Shown here one piece after another: positions 32,836 through 41,916 of a DNA stretch of 64,000 nucleotides. Position 1 is the first letter of the stretch. Each line of letters begins with the position of its first letter. This DNA comes from Candidatus Eisenbacteria bacterium (GTDB lineage Bacteria > Eisenbacteria > RBG-16-71-46 > JAFGJU01), in NCBI GenBank assembly GCA_026388185.1, contig JAPLKG010000002.1, forward strand, positions 1 through 64,000. The letters run 5' to 3'. The position numbers and the translations under genes are program-made. The notes under the pieces were generated by a model. The model ran no database searches. It saw only the letters and a list, made by a program, of their open reading frames with translations, and had not been told where the DNA came from.

Positions 32836-34863
32836 GTGGCAATCAATCGAACCCCCACCAGGAACAGGCTGCAGGAGCTGAGACCGATCCCGCCCAGACC
32901 CGGTGTGTATCTTTTCAAGGACAGGAAAGGGAAGATACTGTACGTCGGGAAGGCCAGGCAGCTTGATTCCAGGGTCAAGAACCATTTCGGGCCCACTTCG
33001 GAAGACCCCCGCCACGCCTCGATGATGACCCAGGTAAGAGACGTGGACTACATCGCGACGCAGTCTGAGATCGAGGCGCTCATCCTCGAAGCCAATCTCA
33101 TAAAGCAGCACAGGCCCAAGTACAACATCAACCTTAGAGACGACAAGCGTTATCCGTTTCTCAAGGTGACCGTGGCGGAGGACTTTCCGAGAATAGTGCT
33201 TACGCGCAGGCTCGAGGACGACGGTTCGCGCTACTTCGGTCCCTTCACGGATGTGAAGTCCGTGAGGCAGGGGATAAGGCTTCTGCGCGGCGCCTTCAGG
33301 CTGAGGAGCTGCCCCGGCGACGAGCCCGGAAGGCTCAAAGACCGGGAATGCCTGGACCACCAGATAAAGATTTGCTCCGCGCCTTGCACGATGAGGATAG
33401 ACAAAGAGGGCTACAGGTCACTCGTGAACGAGCTTCTCATGTGTCTTTCGGGGCAGAGCGAGGACGTTATCCATGGCGTCAAAGAAGAAATGAAGAAGGC
33501 CTCCGATGAGAGAGACTACGAGAAATGCACGAGGCTCAGGGATCGCATCGGAGCAATAGAAAGCGCCCTGAGAAGGCAACACGTTTTTGTGCTCAGGGCT
33601 TACGACTCCGATGTCTTCGGTCTCGCGAGACACGGAGACCTCGCCGCAGTTGTGATACTCAAGGTGAGAGAGGGGAAGGTGCTCGGGAAGGAGGCGCTGG
33701 TCCTCGAAGGCGTGGCGGCGAGGAGCGACGAGGAGATGCTTTCCTTTGTGATGTCGCAGTATTACCTGAACGCGGCTGTGATTCCGAAGGAGATACTCCT
33801 GCCCGTTTCTCTCGAGGGCGAGGAGGCCGTGGTCAAGCAATGGCTCTCCGAGAGGGCGGCGAAAGAGGTCGAGCTCAGAGCGCCGAAGAGGGGAGAGGGT
33901 GCTGCGCTTGAGAGGATGGCGAAGGACAACGCGGTACTCGCGCTGGAGGAGTCGAGGATAGCGAGCGGCGAGAAGCTGGAGAAGGTGGCGCCGGAGGTCG
34001 GCGAGCTTCAGGAAGCGCTTGACCTACCGGCCCTTCCCGCGAGGGTGGAGGCCTTCGACATATCGCAGATGGGAGGCCGGCAGGCCGTCGCTTCGGTGGT
34101 CGTGTTCCACAACGGTCAGGCGAAGCGCTCAGAGTACAGGCGCATGAGAATCAAGGGCGTCGTGGGGCAAGACGATTTTCACATGATGGAAGAGGTCGTG
34201 AGAAGAAGGCTGGAGCGACTCTTGAGAGAGAAGAAGCCTCTTCCCGATTTCATTCTCGTGGATGGCGGAAAGGCTCAGATAAGCGCGGCGGTCAAGGCGA
34301 TCAAGGCGGTGGAGCGCGTCGGCGGCGTAGAGCTTGCGATAGCACAGGCCGGCGCGGGGCAGCCTAGCGCGCGGCAGCTTGGTGTGATCGGGCTGGTCAA
34401 GGGTAAAGAGGAGCTCAATTTCTCGTGGCGCGAAGCGAGCCTGCAGCTTCCGCTCACGTCGAAGGCGCTTCGGCTTCTTCAGAGGATGAGGGACGAGGCG
34501 CACAGATCGGCGATCATGTACCACAGAAAGCTACGCACAAAGGCGACCATTCGGTCGGAGCTGGATGGAATAGAAGGAATAGGCAGGGAGAAGAGAAGGG
34601 CGCTGCTCAGGCATTTCGGCTCGGTGCAGAGCATAAGGGCCGCGTCGGTAGAGCAGATTCGTAGTGTCGACGGCATAGGACCGGCTCTGGCCGCGAGAAT
34701 TGTCGAAGAGCTTCGCGGGGGCGCCACGCAGAGCAACGCACGCGGAGTGCGTCCCGGAGCAACGCAGACCACTCAAGAGCTTCGCGGAGGCGCGACCCGC
34801 AAAGGAAGCTCCCAGCGCTCGGCCGGAGACAGCCGGAGTGCGACCGCCCCGACCCGCAGGTGA
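32836..34863 (+). CDS. uvrC: Excinuclease ABC subunit C
   Basis: 675 residues; makes both incisions around UvrB-bound lesions in nucleotide excision repair. The N-terminal GIY-YIG domain starts PGVYLFKDRKGKILYVGKAR. It is followed by PKYNINLRDDKRYPFLKV. The cysteine region (DHQIKICSAPC), the UvrB-interacting UVR segment (VKEEMKKASDERDYEKCTRL) and the RNase H-like half (DDFHMMEEVVRRRLERLL, FILVDGGKAQISAA) come next. A HhH2 domain follows (GIEGIGREKRRALLRHFGSV, VDGIGPALAARI). The GTG follows GAGGGG. The last ~45 residues are an unusual low-complexity tail with ELRGGAT, RPGATQT and ELRGGATRK repeats. Confidence 0.96.
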   Translation: MAINRTPTRNRLQELRPIPPRPGVYLFKDRKGKILYVGKARQLDSRVKNHFGPTSEDPRHASMMTQVRDVDYIATQSEIEALILEANLIKQHRPKYNINLRDDKRYPFLKVTVAEDFPRIVLTRRLEDDGSRYFGPFTDVKSVRQGIRLLRGAFRLRSCPGDEPGRLKDRECLDHQIKICSAPCTMRIDKEGYRSLVNELLMCLSGQSEDVIHGVKEEMKKASDERDYEKCTRLRDRIGAIESALRRQHVFVLRAYDSDVFGLARHGDLAAVVILKVREGKVLGKEALVLEGVAARSDEEMLSFVMSQYYLNAAVIPKEILLPVSLEGEEAVVKQWLSERAAKEVELRAPKRGEGAALERMAKDNAVLALEESRIASGEKLEKVAPEVGELQEALDLPALPARVEAFDISQMGGRQAVASVVVFHNGQAKRSEYRRMRIKGVVGQDDFHMMEEVVRRRLERLLREKKPLPDFILVDGGKAQISAAVKAIKAVERVGGVELAIAQAGAGQPSARQLGVIGLVKGKEELNFSWREASLQLPLTSKALRLLQRMRDEAHRSAIMYHRKLRTKATIRSELDGIEGIGREKRRALLRHFGSVQSIRAASVEQIRSVDGIGPALAARIVEELRGGATQSNARGVRPGATQTTQELRGGATRKGSSQRSAGDSRSATAPTRR

Positions 34864-34919
34864 CGCGCGGGCCCAGAGGCAGTGAGCGAGAAGGCGTGGG
34901 CTGAGAAGGAGGAACCGGT

Positions 34920-35450
34920 ATGGAGATTCTCAGGTATTCAACTATTGAAACCCCGTTTGGAACCGTCTGGTTTGCAGGAAGTCCGGCAGGCTTGAGCTTT
35001 CTTCTCCTGAGATACTTCAACGAGCGCCGCGTGGCTCAGGAATTGAGAAAGACTCGGAACAGAAAGATGATTAGGGACGACAAGTCACTTCGCCGCGTCG
35101 CAAACCAATTGACGCGATACTTCCAGGGAGAGAGGGTTCCGTTTGATTTCGATCTCGACCTCTCCACTGGAACGAAGTTTCAACAATCAATCTGGAAAAT
35201 AGCCCGGAAGATCCCTTACGGGACCATGGTCTCTTACAAGAAGATTGCCCGTGACTACGGAAACACGCTTTGTGCGCGGGCGGTGGGTAACGCGCTTGGG
35301 GCAAATCCGATTCCGATAGTGATTCCCTGTCACAGGGTCATCAGGGCGGACGACAGCCTCGGGGGCTTCTCCAGCGGCGTGAAGTGGAAAGAGAGACTGA
35401 TAGCGTTGGAGAGGGGCCAGGGGGACATCAAGTTCGGCGAGCCAAGATGA
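34920..35450 (+). CDS. ogt: Methylated-DNA--protein-cysteine methyltransferase
   Basis: 176 residues; removes alkyl groups from O6-alkylguanine by suicidal transfer to cysteine. The active site is IPCHRVI with Cys137. The recognition helix region YGTMVSYKKIARDYG and the family end LGGFSSGVKWKERLIALE are typical. The N-terminal half is an RNase H-like fold with FQQSIWKIARKIPYG near the junction. AGGAGGAACCGGT precedes the ATG. The MBL hydrolase gene begins at its stop codon (ATGA overlap). With uvrC directly upstream it makes a DNA-repair neighbourhood. Confidence 0.93.
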   Translation: MEILRYSTIETPFGTVWFAGSPAGLSFLLLRYFNERRVAQELRKTRNRKMIRDDKSLRRVANQLTRYFQGERVPFDFDLDLSTGTKFQQSIWKIARKIPYGTMVSYKKIARDYGNTLCARAVGNALGANPIPIVIPCHRVIRADDSLGGFSSGVKWKERLIALERGQGDIKFGEPR

Positions 35451-36073
35451 AAGAAATACTTCTAAAGAAGATAGTCGTCGGAAATTTCGAGACGAACTGC
35501 TACGTGGTGGGCTGCGCAATCACGAGGGAGGGACTCGTCGTGGACCCGGGCGCGGACGCCGACGCAATCCTCCAGGCGATAGAGGACATGAATCTGAAGA
35601 TTGTGGCGATTGTGAACACTCACGGACACGCCGACCACATCGCGGCGAATCAGGACATCAAGTCTGCCACTGGAGCCGAGCTTCTCATCCACGAGCGCGA
35701 CTCTCGCATGCTCGAGGACGCCGTGATGAATCTCTCGGCAATGTTCTCGTCTCCCGTTCTATCTCCGCCGGCGGATAGATTTCTGAAGGAGGGGGACGCG
35801 GTGAAGGTGGGAAGCATATTGCTGGACGTCATCCACACTCCGGGGCACACGGAAGGCGGGATCAGTCTCGCGGGTCAGGGGTTTGTTTTCTCAGGCGACA
35901 CGCTGTTTGCAGGGTCCGTCGGCAGAACCGACTTTCCGGGAGGATCGTTTAATCTTCTCGTTGAATCCATCAGGGTCAAGCTCATGTGTCTGCCGCCGAC
36001 CACAACCGTCTTTTCTGGCCACGGTTCAAACACAACTATTGGTGATGAGAGGAAGAATAACCCATTTCTATGA
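35447..36073 (+). CDS. Metallo-beta-lactamase-fold hydrolase (glyoxalase II-like, YcbL type)
   Basis: 208 residues. The zinc-binding signature THGHADH (58-64) replaces the usual THxHxDH and keeps the metal ligands. The other metal-binding segments are HTPGHTEGGI and FSGDTLFAGSVGRTDFPGG, with the last ligand in VFSGHGSNTTIGDERKNNP. This is the compact hydroxyacylglutathione-hydrolase-like family; its substrate (thioester or lactone) is not predictable. The start is ATG 35447, four bases overlapping the end of ogt, so the two are translationally coupled. xerD begins eight bases after its stop. Confidence 0.88.
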   Translation: MKEILLKKIVVGNFETNCYVVGCAITREGLVVDPGADADAILQAIEDMNLKIVAIVNTHGHADHIAANQDIKSATGAELLIHERDSRMLEDAVMNLSAMFSSPVLSPPADRFLKEGDAVKVGSILLDVIHTPGHTEGGISLAGQGFVFSGDTLFAGSVGRTDFPGGSFNLLVESIRVKLMCLPPTTTVFSGHGSNTTIGDERKNNPFL

Positions 36074-36080
36074 GACTAAG

Positions 36081-37154
36081 ATGAGACGAATCTCTATGAC
36101 ACGAAAATCGACTCCCGACGACAGTAAGAGCATTGGGCGCACGCGCAAGGCGAGCGAAGGCAATGCCGCCACGGACGTGCTCGACCGCAGGCACCGCAAT
36201 CCCGGAGGCCGTTGGCGCGCCTCAAGCACGACCGGCTCGAAACAGACCGAGGCGCTGCTCGAGAGCTTCAGGCAGTATCTTCTGCTCGAGCGCAGGCTGG
36301 CTGGCAACACGGTTGAGTGTTACGCGGGAGACCTCCGGAGGTTCTTGCGAGCTATGGCGGCCAAAGGGAAGCTTCCGGCCGAGGCGAAGAGGACACACGT
36401 GGCGGAGTATCTTTCTTCACTCACAAGAAAGGGTTTTGACCCTTCCTCCGTGGCGCGCAATCTGTCGTCCGTCCGCGCTTTTTATTCATACCTCATCGGG
36501 GCCGGGCTCACCGTGACGAACCCGACCGAGCTTCTGGAACGGCCGAGGCTGTGGAAGAGACTGCCGCAAACCCTGAGTGTGGACGAGGTAAAGGAGCTGC
36601 TCTCGCAGCCTGACTGTTCGACCCCGCTCGGCCTCAGGGACAAGGCCATGCTCGAGTTCATGTACGCGACCGGGTGCCGGGTGTCCGAGCTGCTGACGAC
36701 CACGGTTCAGGGTGTCGACCTGGAGGAACGCCAGTTCAGATGTCTCGGAAAGGGAGGAAAGGAGCGATTGGTACCGGTTGGCTCCCCCGCCTGCAGGGCG
36801 ATCGGCGAGTATCTGCGGACGAGCAGGCCTGCTTTGGCCAAGGGCAAGGGTTCGGGATTCCTTTTCTTGAACGCGCGGGGACGAAGGCTCTCGCGCATGG
36901 GTTTCTGGAAAATCCTCCGCAAGTATTGCCTCCAGGCGAGGCTCCGCATAACGCCGAGCCCGCACGTCCTGAGGCATTCGTTCGCCACCCATCTGCTCGA
37001 AGGTGGCGCGGATCTCAGGGTGGTCCAGGAGCTGCTCGGCCATTCGTCCATCTCGACCACTCAGATTTACACCCAGGTGGACCGTGAATACCTGAGGAGC
37101 GTTCATTCGCGTTTTCATCCCAGGGCGACCGTTCCGTCGCACAAAGGTGGATGA
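36081..37154 (+). CDS. xerD: Tyrosine recombinase XerD
   Basis: 357 residues. The first ~52 are an extra disordered, basic tail (KSTPDDSKSIGRTRKASEG...), then the SAM-like domain and catalytic domain. Catalytic residues are Arg200 (TGCRVSEL), Lys224 (GKGGKERLVP), His295 and Arg298 (SPHVLRHSFATHLL), His321 (LLGHSSISTTQ) and Tyr330 (IYTQVD). It is a second Xer recombinase in the window. XerC and XerD act as a heterotetramer on dif, activated by FtsK; the dif-like site lies 7.7 kb downstream. The assignment of D rather than C rests on the partner gene at 10313. The start lacks a clear Shine-Dalgarno site. Confidence 0.9.
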   Translation: MRRISMTRKSTPDDSKSIGRTRKASEGNAATDVLDRRHRNPGGRWRASSTTGSKQTEALLESFRQYLLLERRLAGNTVECYAGDLRRFLRAMAAKGKLPAEAKRTHVAEYLSSLTRKGFDPSSVARNLSSVRAFYSYLIGAGLTVTNPTELLERPRLWKRLPQTLSVDEVKELLSQPDCSTPLGLRDKAMLEFMYATGCRVSELLTTTVQGVDLEERQFRCLGKGGKERLVPVGSPACRAIGEYLRTSRPALAKGKGSGFLFLNARGRRLSRMGFWKILRKYCLQARLRITPSPHVLRHSFATHLLEGGADLRVVQELLGHSSISTTQIYTQVDREYLRSVHSRFHPRATVPSHKGG

Positions 37155-37248
37155 ACCCAGAGGAGGAGCACGCCCTACAGCGACCAGGGATCACAAAGAG
37201 TAACTACTTGCTTAGCTGAACCAAAGGTAGCTGAACCCAGAGGAGGAG
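37152..37248 (+). repeat. 17-bp direct repeat containing a ribosome-binding site
   Basis: TGAACCCAGAGGAGGAG occurs at 37152-37168 and at 37232-37248, 80 bases apart. The second copy is the ribosome-binding site of the barrel gene at 37253; the first has no start codon after it and may reflect a local duplication. Confidence 0.6.
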
Positions 37249-37252
37249 AAGG

Positions 37253-37849
37253 GTGAAGAGTCAAACCAAAGTCGTTCTTTTCTGCGGCCTGGCGGCGCTG
37301 GCAACACTTGCTTCGTCTCTTTGCGTGGCCGGCCCCATCTTTGAAGAAAGGGGAACTCTGACCGTTGGCGCGCAGGTGCAGCAGTGTTTGTTGGTGGGGG
37401 ACGCGCCCCCGACCGACGATTTTGACAGCGGAACCGGCTTCGCCATGAGGCTCAGGTACTACCTCGGTAACAACAGGGCGTTCGGTATCTCGTTCGAGAG
37501 TCAGGTGTTCGACGCTGTGCCCGCCCCGGTCAGCGACGATCAGCCGAGGGGATTCAAGGACGCCATCGTCATGGCGGACTATCTATTCTACTTCGACAGA
37601 GAGAGCAGCCTCTCGAGATACGTCGTAGTCGGCCTGGGCCTCCATCACCCCGGCAGGGACTACAGAAGCGGTAGCGAGGTGGGGCCGGACGGCCTTGCGG
37701 CGTCCCTCGGAGGCGGATTGGAGTACTTCTTCCACAGGTCGACGTCAGTCGATGTCTCAGTGAGAGGATACGGTCTCTTCGGTCAGGGAGACGGGCTTTT
37801 GGGCAGTGTGGAGGCCGCTGTAGGCATGAACTTCTACATAATGAATTAG
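37253..37849 (+). CDS. Outer-membrane beta-barrel protein
   Basis: 198 residues. A signal peptide (VVLFCGLAALATLASSLCVAG) is followed by alternating hydrophobic strands with turns: GFAMRLRYYLG, AFGISFESQVF, AIVMADYLFYF, YVVVGLGLHH, AASLGGGLEYFF, SVDVSVRGYGLFG. It ends in an aromatic-hydrophobic strand with a terminal asparagine (VEAAVGMNFYIMN). This is the layout of a small 8-strand OmpA/OmpW-like barrel. The start is a GTG after AGGAGGAGAAGG. A specific function is not apparent. It stands alone in its transcript as far as can be seen. Confidence 0.7.
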   Translation: MKSQTKVVLFCGLAALATLASSLCVAGPIFEERGTLTVGAQVQQCLLVGDAPPTDDFDSGTGFAMRLRYYLGNNRAFGISFESQVFDAVPAPVSDDQPRGFKDAIVMADYLFYFDRESSLSRYVVVGLGLHHPGRDYRSGSEVGPDGLAASLGGGLEYFFHRSTSVDVSVRGYGLFGQGDGLLGSVEAAVGMNFYIMN

Positions 37850-37938
37850 GGGCGCAGTCGCAAAGACGGCGTGTCCGGTTCTGTGTGGCCTGGACAAAGA
37901 GCCGGAGAGTCGGATAGTCGGAGGGAGCGCGATCGAAA

Positions 37939-39957
37939 TTGAGCAGCCAGGAATTTGCGGTCGGAAATAGAGTAGTACACAGGCTCTTCGGCGAGGGCCT
38001 CATCGTCGAGGTGCGTAAGGGAGTGCTCCACGACGTCCTCGAGGTCGTGTTTGCCTGCGGAGTCAAGCGAATAGTCTCCACGTATCCGCTCGTGGAGACG
38101 AAGGGAGCCGCCGCAAGACCTGATGGCGCCGCCGCCGGAACGCCCGACGCGCAGCAGGCTTCCACCGAGGAGAAATCCGCAACGCTGGGCGAGGCTTTGG
38201 CCGTCGTTGCCGCGAAGGAATGGGGAGGGGCGGAGTTGCTCGAGTGGGACGAGGGTTGCACGGAGGTACTCAAGGCCTACACCGAGGGGAGGCGTGATTC
38301 TCCTCAAGACTTCTCTCTCCGCATGGAGGCCGAACACTTCGCACTGGACAAGGGATTCACCCAGCTCGTGGCTTTCCAATACGTGAGGGAAGTGGACCGG
38401 CATGCCCATCAAGTCTCGGCGTGTCTCAAGGTCTTGAGGGAACTGGGTGGAAGAGTGCTGCTCGCCGACGAAGTCGGCCTTGGCAAGACCGTCGAGGCGG
38501 GCCTCGTTCTCAAGGAATATCTGCTGAGGGGGCTCGTGAAGAGGGCTCTCATCCTGGTTCCCGTTTCGCTTCTCACCCAATGGAGGGAGGAGCTGTGGAA
38601 CAAGTTCATGCTCAGGACAACCGTGGCGACGGGGCCGGACGACTGGGGCAAGGGAGCGCTGGTCATAGCTTCCATCGACAGCGCAAAGGGCTTAAGGAAC
38701 AGAGAGAGTGTGTGCGGGCAGGTTTTCGACCTCCTGATCGTGGACGAAGCTCACAGGTTGCGCAATCACAAGACCGTGGCCTGGAAGTTCGTGCACAGTC
38801 TGGACGTCAAGTACCTGCTGCTCCTCACGGCCACGCCCGTGCAGAACGACCTGAGAGAGCTTTTCAATCTCGTCACCCTGTTGCGGCCCGGCACGCTGGG
38901 CACGTACCGCTCGTTTCGCAGACAGTTCATGGTGAGGGGCGACAAGAGACTGGCTAAGAACACGCACAGCCTGAGCAGGCTTCTTTCGGAAGTCATGGTT
39001 CGCACGTCGAGAAGCCAGGCCGAAGTGCCGTTCACAAAACGCATCGTCCAGAATATCTCCTTTCAACTGTCCGAGGAAGAAAGGCGTCTCTACGACGCCG
39101 TCTCAGACCTCGTGAGGGAAATGCTCGGACCCGAAGAAACCAACATTGAGAGACAGTGGTACTTCACGCTTCTCGTGCTGCAGAAGGAAATAGGCAGCAG
39201 CAGCTTTGCCGCCCTACGCACGCTCGAGCGGATTTGCTCGAACCCGGTCTACAAGGCGGCCAGAGACAGGTTTATCGTCCTCTACGATATAGCCCGCTCC
39301 ATCCAGCACAACGCCAAGTGTGAAGGCCTGCTCAGGCTTCTGGAACAGAAGAAGGAGCGGGTCATCGTTTTCACGCAGTTCAGGAGCACGCTCGAGTACT
39401 TGAGGAAGGTCCTCGAGAGCACGGGGACCTCCGTGTCTGTTTTTCACGGGAGCCTGCCGGCGGCCGAGAAGGACGAGGCTATAAATAGTTTCAGGCGCTC
39501 GACTCAAGTGCTCTTGAGCACCGAGGCAGGCGGCGAGGGCAGAAATCTCCAGTTCTGCAGAAAGGTGGTCAACTACGACCTGCCGTGGAATCCCATGCGC
39601 GTGGAACAACGAATCGGGAGAGTACATCGGCTCGGTCAGAAGCACGACATTCAAATCTTCAACTTCACGACGGAAGACACCGTCGAGTCCTACGTGCTCG
39701 AGATACTGCACAAAAAGATAAGCATGTTCGAGCTCGTCGTCGGCGAAATGGACCTGATTCTTGGAAATATGGACGACAAGCGTTCCTTCGAGGAGATGGT
39801 CTTTCACATATGGGCAACGTCGAGAGACAGTGAGGAGGTAAAGCGCCGTTTCTCTTCCTTCGGCGCAAGACTGCTCTACGCAAAGAACAGATACGAGAAG
39901 GTCAAGGATCTTGACAGCAAGATCTTCGACGTCGAGTCCGGGAGAAACACGAAATGA
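37939..39957 (+). CDS. SNF2/RapA-type helicase-like ATPase
   Basis: 672 residues. An N-terminal CarD/KOW-like segment (VGNRVVHRLFGEGLIVEV) precedes a low-complexity Ala-rich stretch. Then the SF2 motor: Walker A ADEVGLGKT (176-184), DEAH box VDEAHRLRNH (Asp269-His272), TATPVQNDLRELFNLVTLLR and the C-terminal lobe with STEAGGEGRNLQFC and PWNPMRVEQRIGRVHRLGQK. It belongs to the SNF2-like group that includes RapA, which recycles stalled RNA polymerase; remodelling of some other protein-DNA complex is possible. The start is TTG 37939; GGAGGGAG is 12 bases away, which is weak. The next gene overlaps its stop (ATGA), so the pair is coupled. Confidence 0.9.
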   Translation: MSSQEFAVGNRVVHRLFGEGLIVEVRKGVLHDVLEVVFACGVKRIVSTYPLVETKGAAARPDGAAAGTPDAQQASTEEKSATLGEALAVVAAKEWGGAELLEWDEGCTEVLKAYTEGRRDSPQDFSLRMEAEHFALDKGFTQLVAFQYVREVDRHAHQVSACLKVLRELGGRVLLADEVGLGKTVEAGLVLKEYLLRGLVKRALILVPVSLLTQWREELWNKFMLRTTVATGPDDWGKGALVIASIDSAKGLRNRESVCGQVFDLLIVDEAHRLRNHKTVAWKFVHSLDVKYLLLLTATPVQNDLRELFNLVTLLRPGTLGTYRSFRRQFMVRGDKRLAKNTHSLSRLLSEVMVRTSRSQAEVPFTKRIVQNISFQLSEEERRLYDAVSDLVREMLGPEETNIERQWYFTLLVLQKEIGSSSFAALRTLERICSNPVYKAARDRFIVLYDIARSIQHNAKCEGLLRLLEQKKERVIVFTQFRSTLEYLRKVLESTGTSVSVFHGSLPAAEKDEAINSFRRSTQVLLSTEAGGEGRNLQFCRKVVNYDLPWNPMRVEQRIGRVHRLGQKHDIQIFNFTTEDTVESYVLEILHKKISMFELVVGEMDLILGNMDDKRSFEEMVFHIWATSRDSEEVKRRFSSFGARLLYAKNRYEKVKDLDSKIFDVESGRNTK

Positions 39958-41000
39958 TCTTCGAGCAGGGAAGACTGGAGGATTTCGCGCGCAGGTTCCT
40001 GACACAGAGGGGAGCCACGGTGGCGCCCGCTGGAAAGGACTTGCTGGAGGTCAAGCTCGGGCCCCGTCTGAGGGAGAAATTCAAGCGGGAGGGGTTGCTC
40101 CTGGCGTTCTCGGAGGAAGCCGCCACTCAGGTCCAAGAGGCCGAGCTTGCTACGCCCGGAAGCTACATTTTTTCTCAACTACTTTTCCTGGCGCGAGAGA
40201 AGGGCGTGGCCTGCAGGACCGTTGCGACCGAGAAGACGAAGAGCCCGACGTCGTTTCTGAAGCAGATGCAGTTCAAGGATTTTGGTGTTGAGATTGTCGA
40301 CAGGGAAAGCTATCATCATGCCTTTATCAGATTCCATTTCTTGATCTCGTACCGTAGCGTCGATTCGACGCACGAAATTAGAAGCGTTCTCTACGACACT
40401 GCTCTCAAGAGAGTGTCCCCCGAAGCCGACGGTTCCTGGGAGCGCATGCAATTCGAGAGCGCGACGCCGAAGGGGGAGTGCCTGCCCTCCGTGGGGCACG
40501 AAGCTCTGGCCGCGGCCCTGGAGGAGACCTGCTCGTACCTTATTGCACGGATCAAGCACAAGGTGTTCGCCCTGAAGGCGCGAAGCAACGGCCTTCTTGA
40601 GACCGAGCTCCAGAGGCTTGAATCTTACTACAGGCAACTCATAGAGGAACAACACTGTCCGTCGGCGGAGGCCGGCGAAAAGAACATCGAGACCAGGGAG
40701 CGCGTCGAGAATTGTAAGCGCGAATGGCAAAGAAAGGCGTCCACCGAAGCAATACGTTTTCGACCGAGAGTCAGGTTTTCATTGATCGGCCTGGAAGAGA
40801 TCTGTGTGCCGAGAAGTCTTCTGACTCTCAGGGTCAACGCGCACCCATTCACCGAGTTCTACGGGGTTTTTGATCATGCTTCGGGGACGGCCAAGGGGGC
40901 CTTCTGCCAGGGCTGCAATGAGCTTTCGATGGCGATGAGCCTGGACGGGTCGGGCGGCGTACTGTGCACAAACTGCGCTGAAATCCCCGCCTCTTTCTGA
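39954..41000 (+). CDS. Unknown partner of the SNF2-type ATPase
   Basis: 348 residues; not recognised with certainty. The product is helical with a coiled-coil-like middle (ALKARSNGLLETELQRLESY, RERVENCKREWQRKAS) and ends in a zinc-ribbon-like pair, CQGCNEL...CTNC. The start ATG overlaps the helicase stop, so the two products are probably made together. B. subtilis yqhG lies beside the SNF2 gene yqhH in the same kind of arrangement; I cannot tell whether this is a homologue. A role in recruiting or clamping the ATPase is inference. Confidence 0.55.
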   Translation: MIFEQGRLEDFARRFLTQRGATVAPAGKDLLEVKLGPRLREKFKREGLLLAFSEEAATQVQEAELATPGSYIFSQLLFLAREKGVACRTVATEKTKSPTSFLKQMQFKDFGVEIVDRESYHHAFIRFHFLISYRSVDSTHEIRSVLYDTALKRVSPEADGSWERMQFESATPKGECLPSVGHEALAAALEETCSYLIARIKHKVFALKARSNGLLETELQRLESYYRQLIEEQHCPSAEAGEKNIETRERVENCKREWQRKASTEAIRFRPRVRFSLIGLEEICVPRSLLTLRVNAHPFTEFYGVFDHASGTAKGAFCQGCNELSMAMSLDGSGGVLCTNCAEIPASF

Positions 41001-41092
41001 TATAATGTCTGGCCTGGGTGGCGCACCAGGAATCGTGCCCCAGGGACGAAGCGGAAACCAGTGGTTGGCTACTACAAGAGGAGGTAGGCAAC

Positions 41093-41830
41093 TTGCCCAA
41101 GAAAAGACACAGGATAACACGCAGGGAGATGAGAGAGGATTCTCTCGTGACGTTCTCTCTCAAGGCGGCTGACTTCGTGAAGAGAAACGCCAGGGTTCTC
41201 GCGATCGTCGCCCTCATCGCGGCGGCCTCGATCATAGTAGTCTTCATGATGACGCGCGACAGAGCAAAGGCCGAGTCTGAAGCGGAAGTGTTGCTTGCAC
41301 AGGCCAACAAGGAACTCTGGAGGGGAAACTCGCCCGAGGCCGTTAGCCTCTACGACGAGCTGCTTGACAGATACGCCGGGACCAAGAGCGGCAAGAAAGG
41401 TCTCTTGTTCAAAGGCGATGCTCTGCTGGATGCCGGCAAGTACGACGAAGCCATGGACAGCTACGAGAAATTTCTGGCGAAGGAAAGGAAGGACGAGCTT
41501 CTTCGTTCCTCGGCAAAGAAGGGAATCGCCACGGTCCTCGAAGACAAGGGTGAGTTCGCAAAGGCTGCCGAGGTGCACACCGCACTTGGCCTGAAACTCG
41601 AGGGAAACGACGCGGCCCAGGAGCTCATGAGCGCTGCACGCTGCTACACTGCGGCCTCCATGTATGGACAGGCGATAGAGCTCTACGAGAAGGTAATCTC
41701 GCGGCACCCCGACTACTGGGGTGTGGAACAGGCCAAGGTCTATCTTGAGGAGCTGCGCACCAAGCTCAAGCTGGCCGGGCTCAGCTCGAGCCCGGAAGGG
41801 AAGGGTGCCGTCCCGCAGAGTACAAAATAG
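41093..41830 (+). CDS. TPR membrane protein (YfgM-like)
   Basis: 245 residues from TTG 41093, chosen because AGGAGGT (41078-41084) lies just upstream; the longer in-frame ATG at 41018 has none. A short basic segment leads to one transmembrane helix (ARVLAIVALIAAASIIVVFM) and then four or five TPR-like repeats (for example SPEAVSLYDELLDRYAGTKS, GKYDEAMDSYEKFLAKERKD, SMYGQAIELYEKVISRHPDY). The topology is inside-out with a periplasmic TPR domain, as in YfgM, which works with SecYEG and periplasmic chaperones. A general protein-interaction role is safe; the YfgM link is inference. It is 92 bases after the 348-residue gene. Confidence 0.7.
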   Translation: MPKKRHRITRREMREDSLVTFSLKAADFVKRNARVLAIVALIAAASIIVVFMMTRDRAKAESEAEVLLAQANKELWRGNSPEAVSLYDELLDRYAGTKSGKKGLLFKGDALLDAGKYDEAMDSYEKFLAKERKDELLRSSAKKGIATVLEDKGEFAKAAEVHTALGLKLEGNDAAQELMSAARCYTAASMYGQAIELYEKVISRHPDYWGVEQAKVYLEELRTKLKLAGLSSSPEGKGAVPQSTK

Positions 41831-41916
41831 TCATGCCCTTCGTCAGATGGACCCCCAAATGGACCCCGGGCATTCTGAACTTTTCTTGTTTCAACAACTG
41901 AGGGGAGCCAATCAGT

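Noticed and set aside
41798-41805. GGGAAGGG as an FtsK-orienting (KOPS-like) site pointing to the dif-like site
   Set aside because: One such 8-mer is expected by chance; another at 44795 on the opposite strand points the wrong way, so no orientation bias could be shown.
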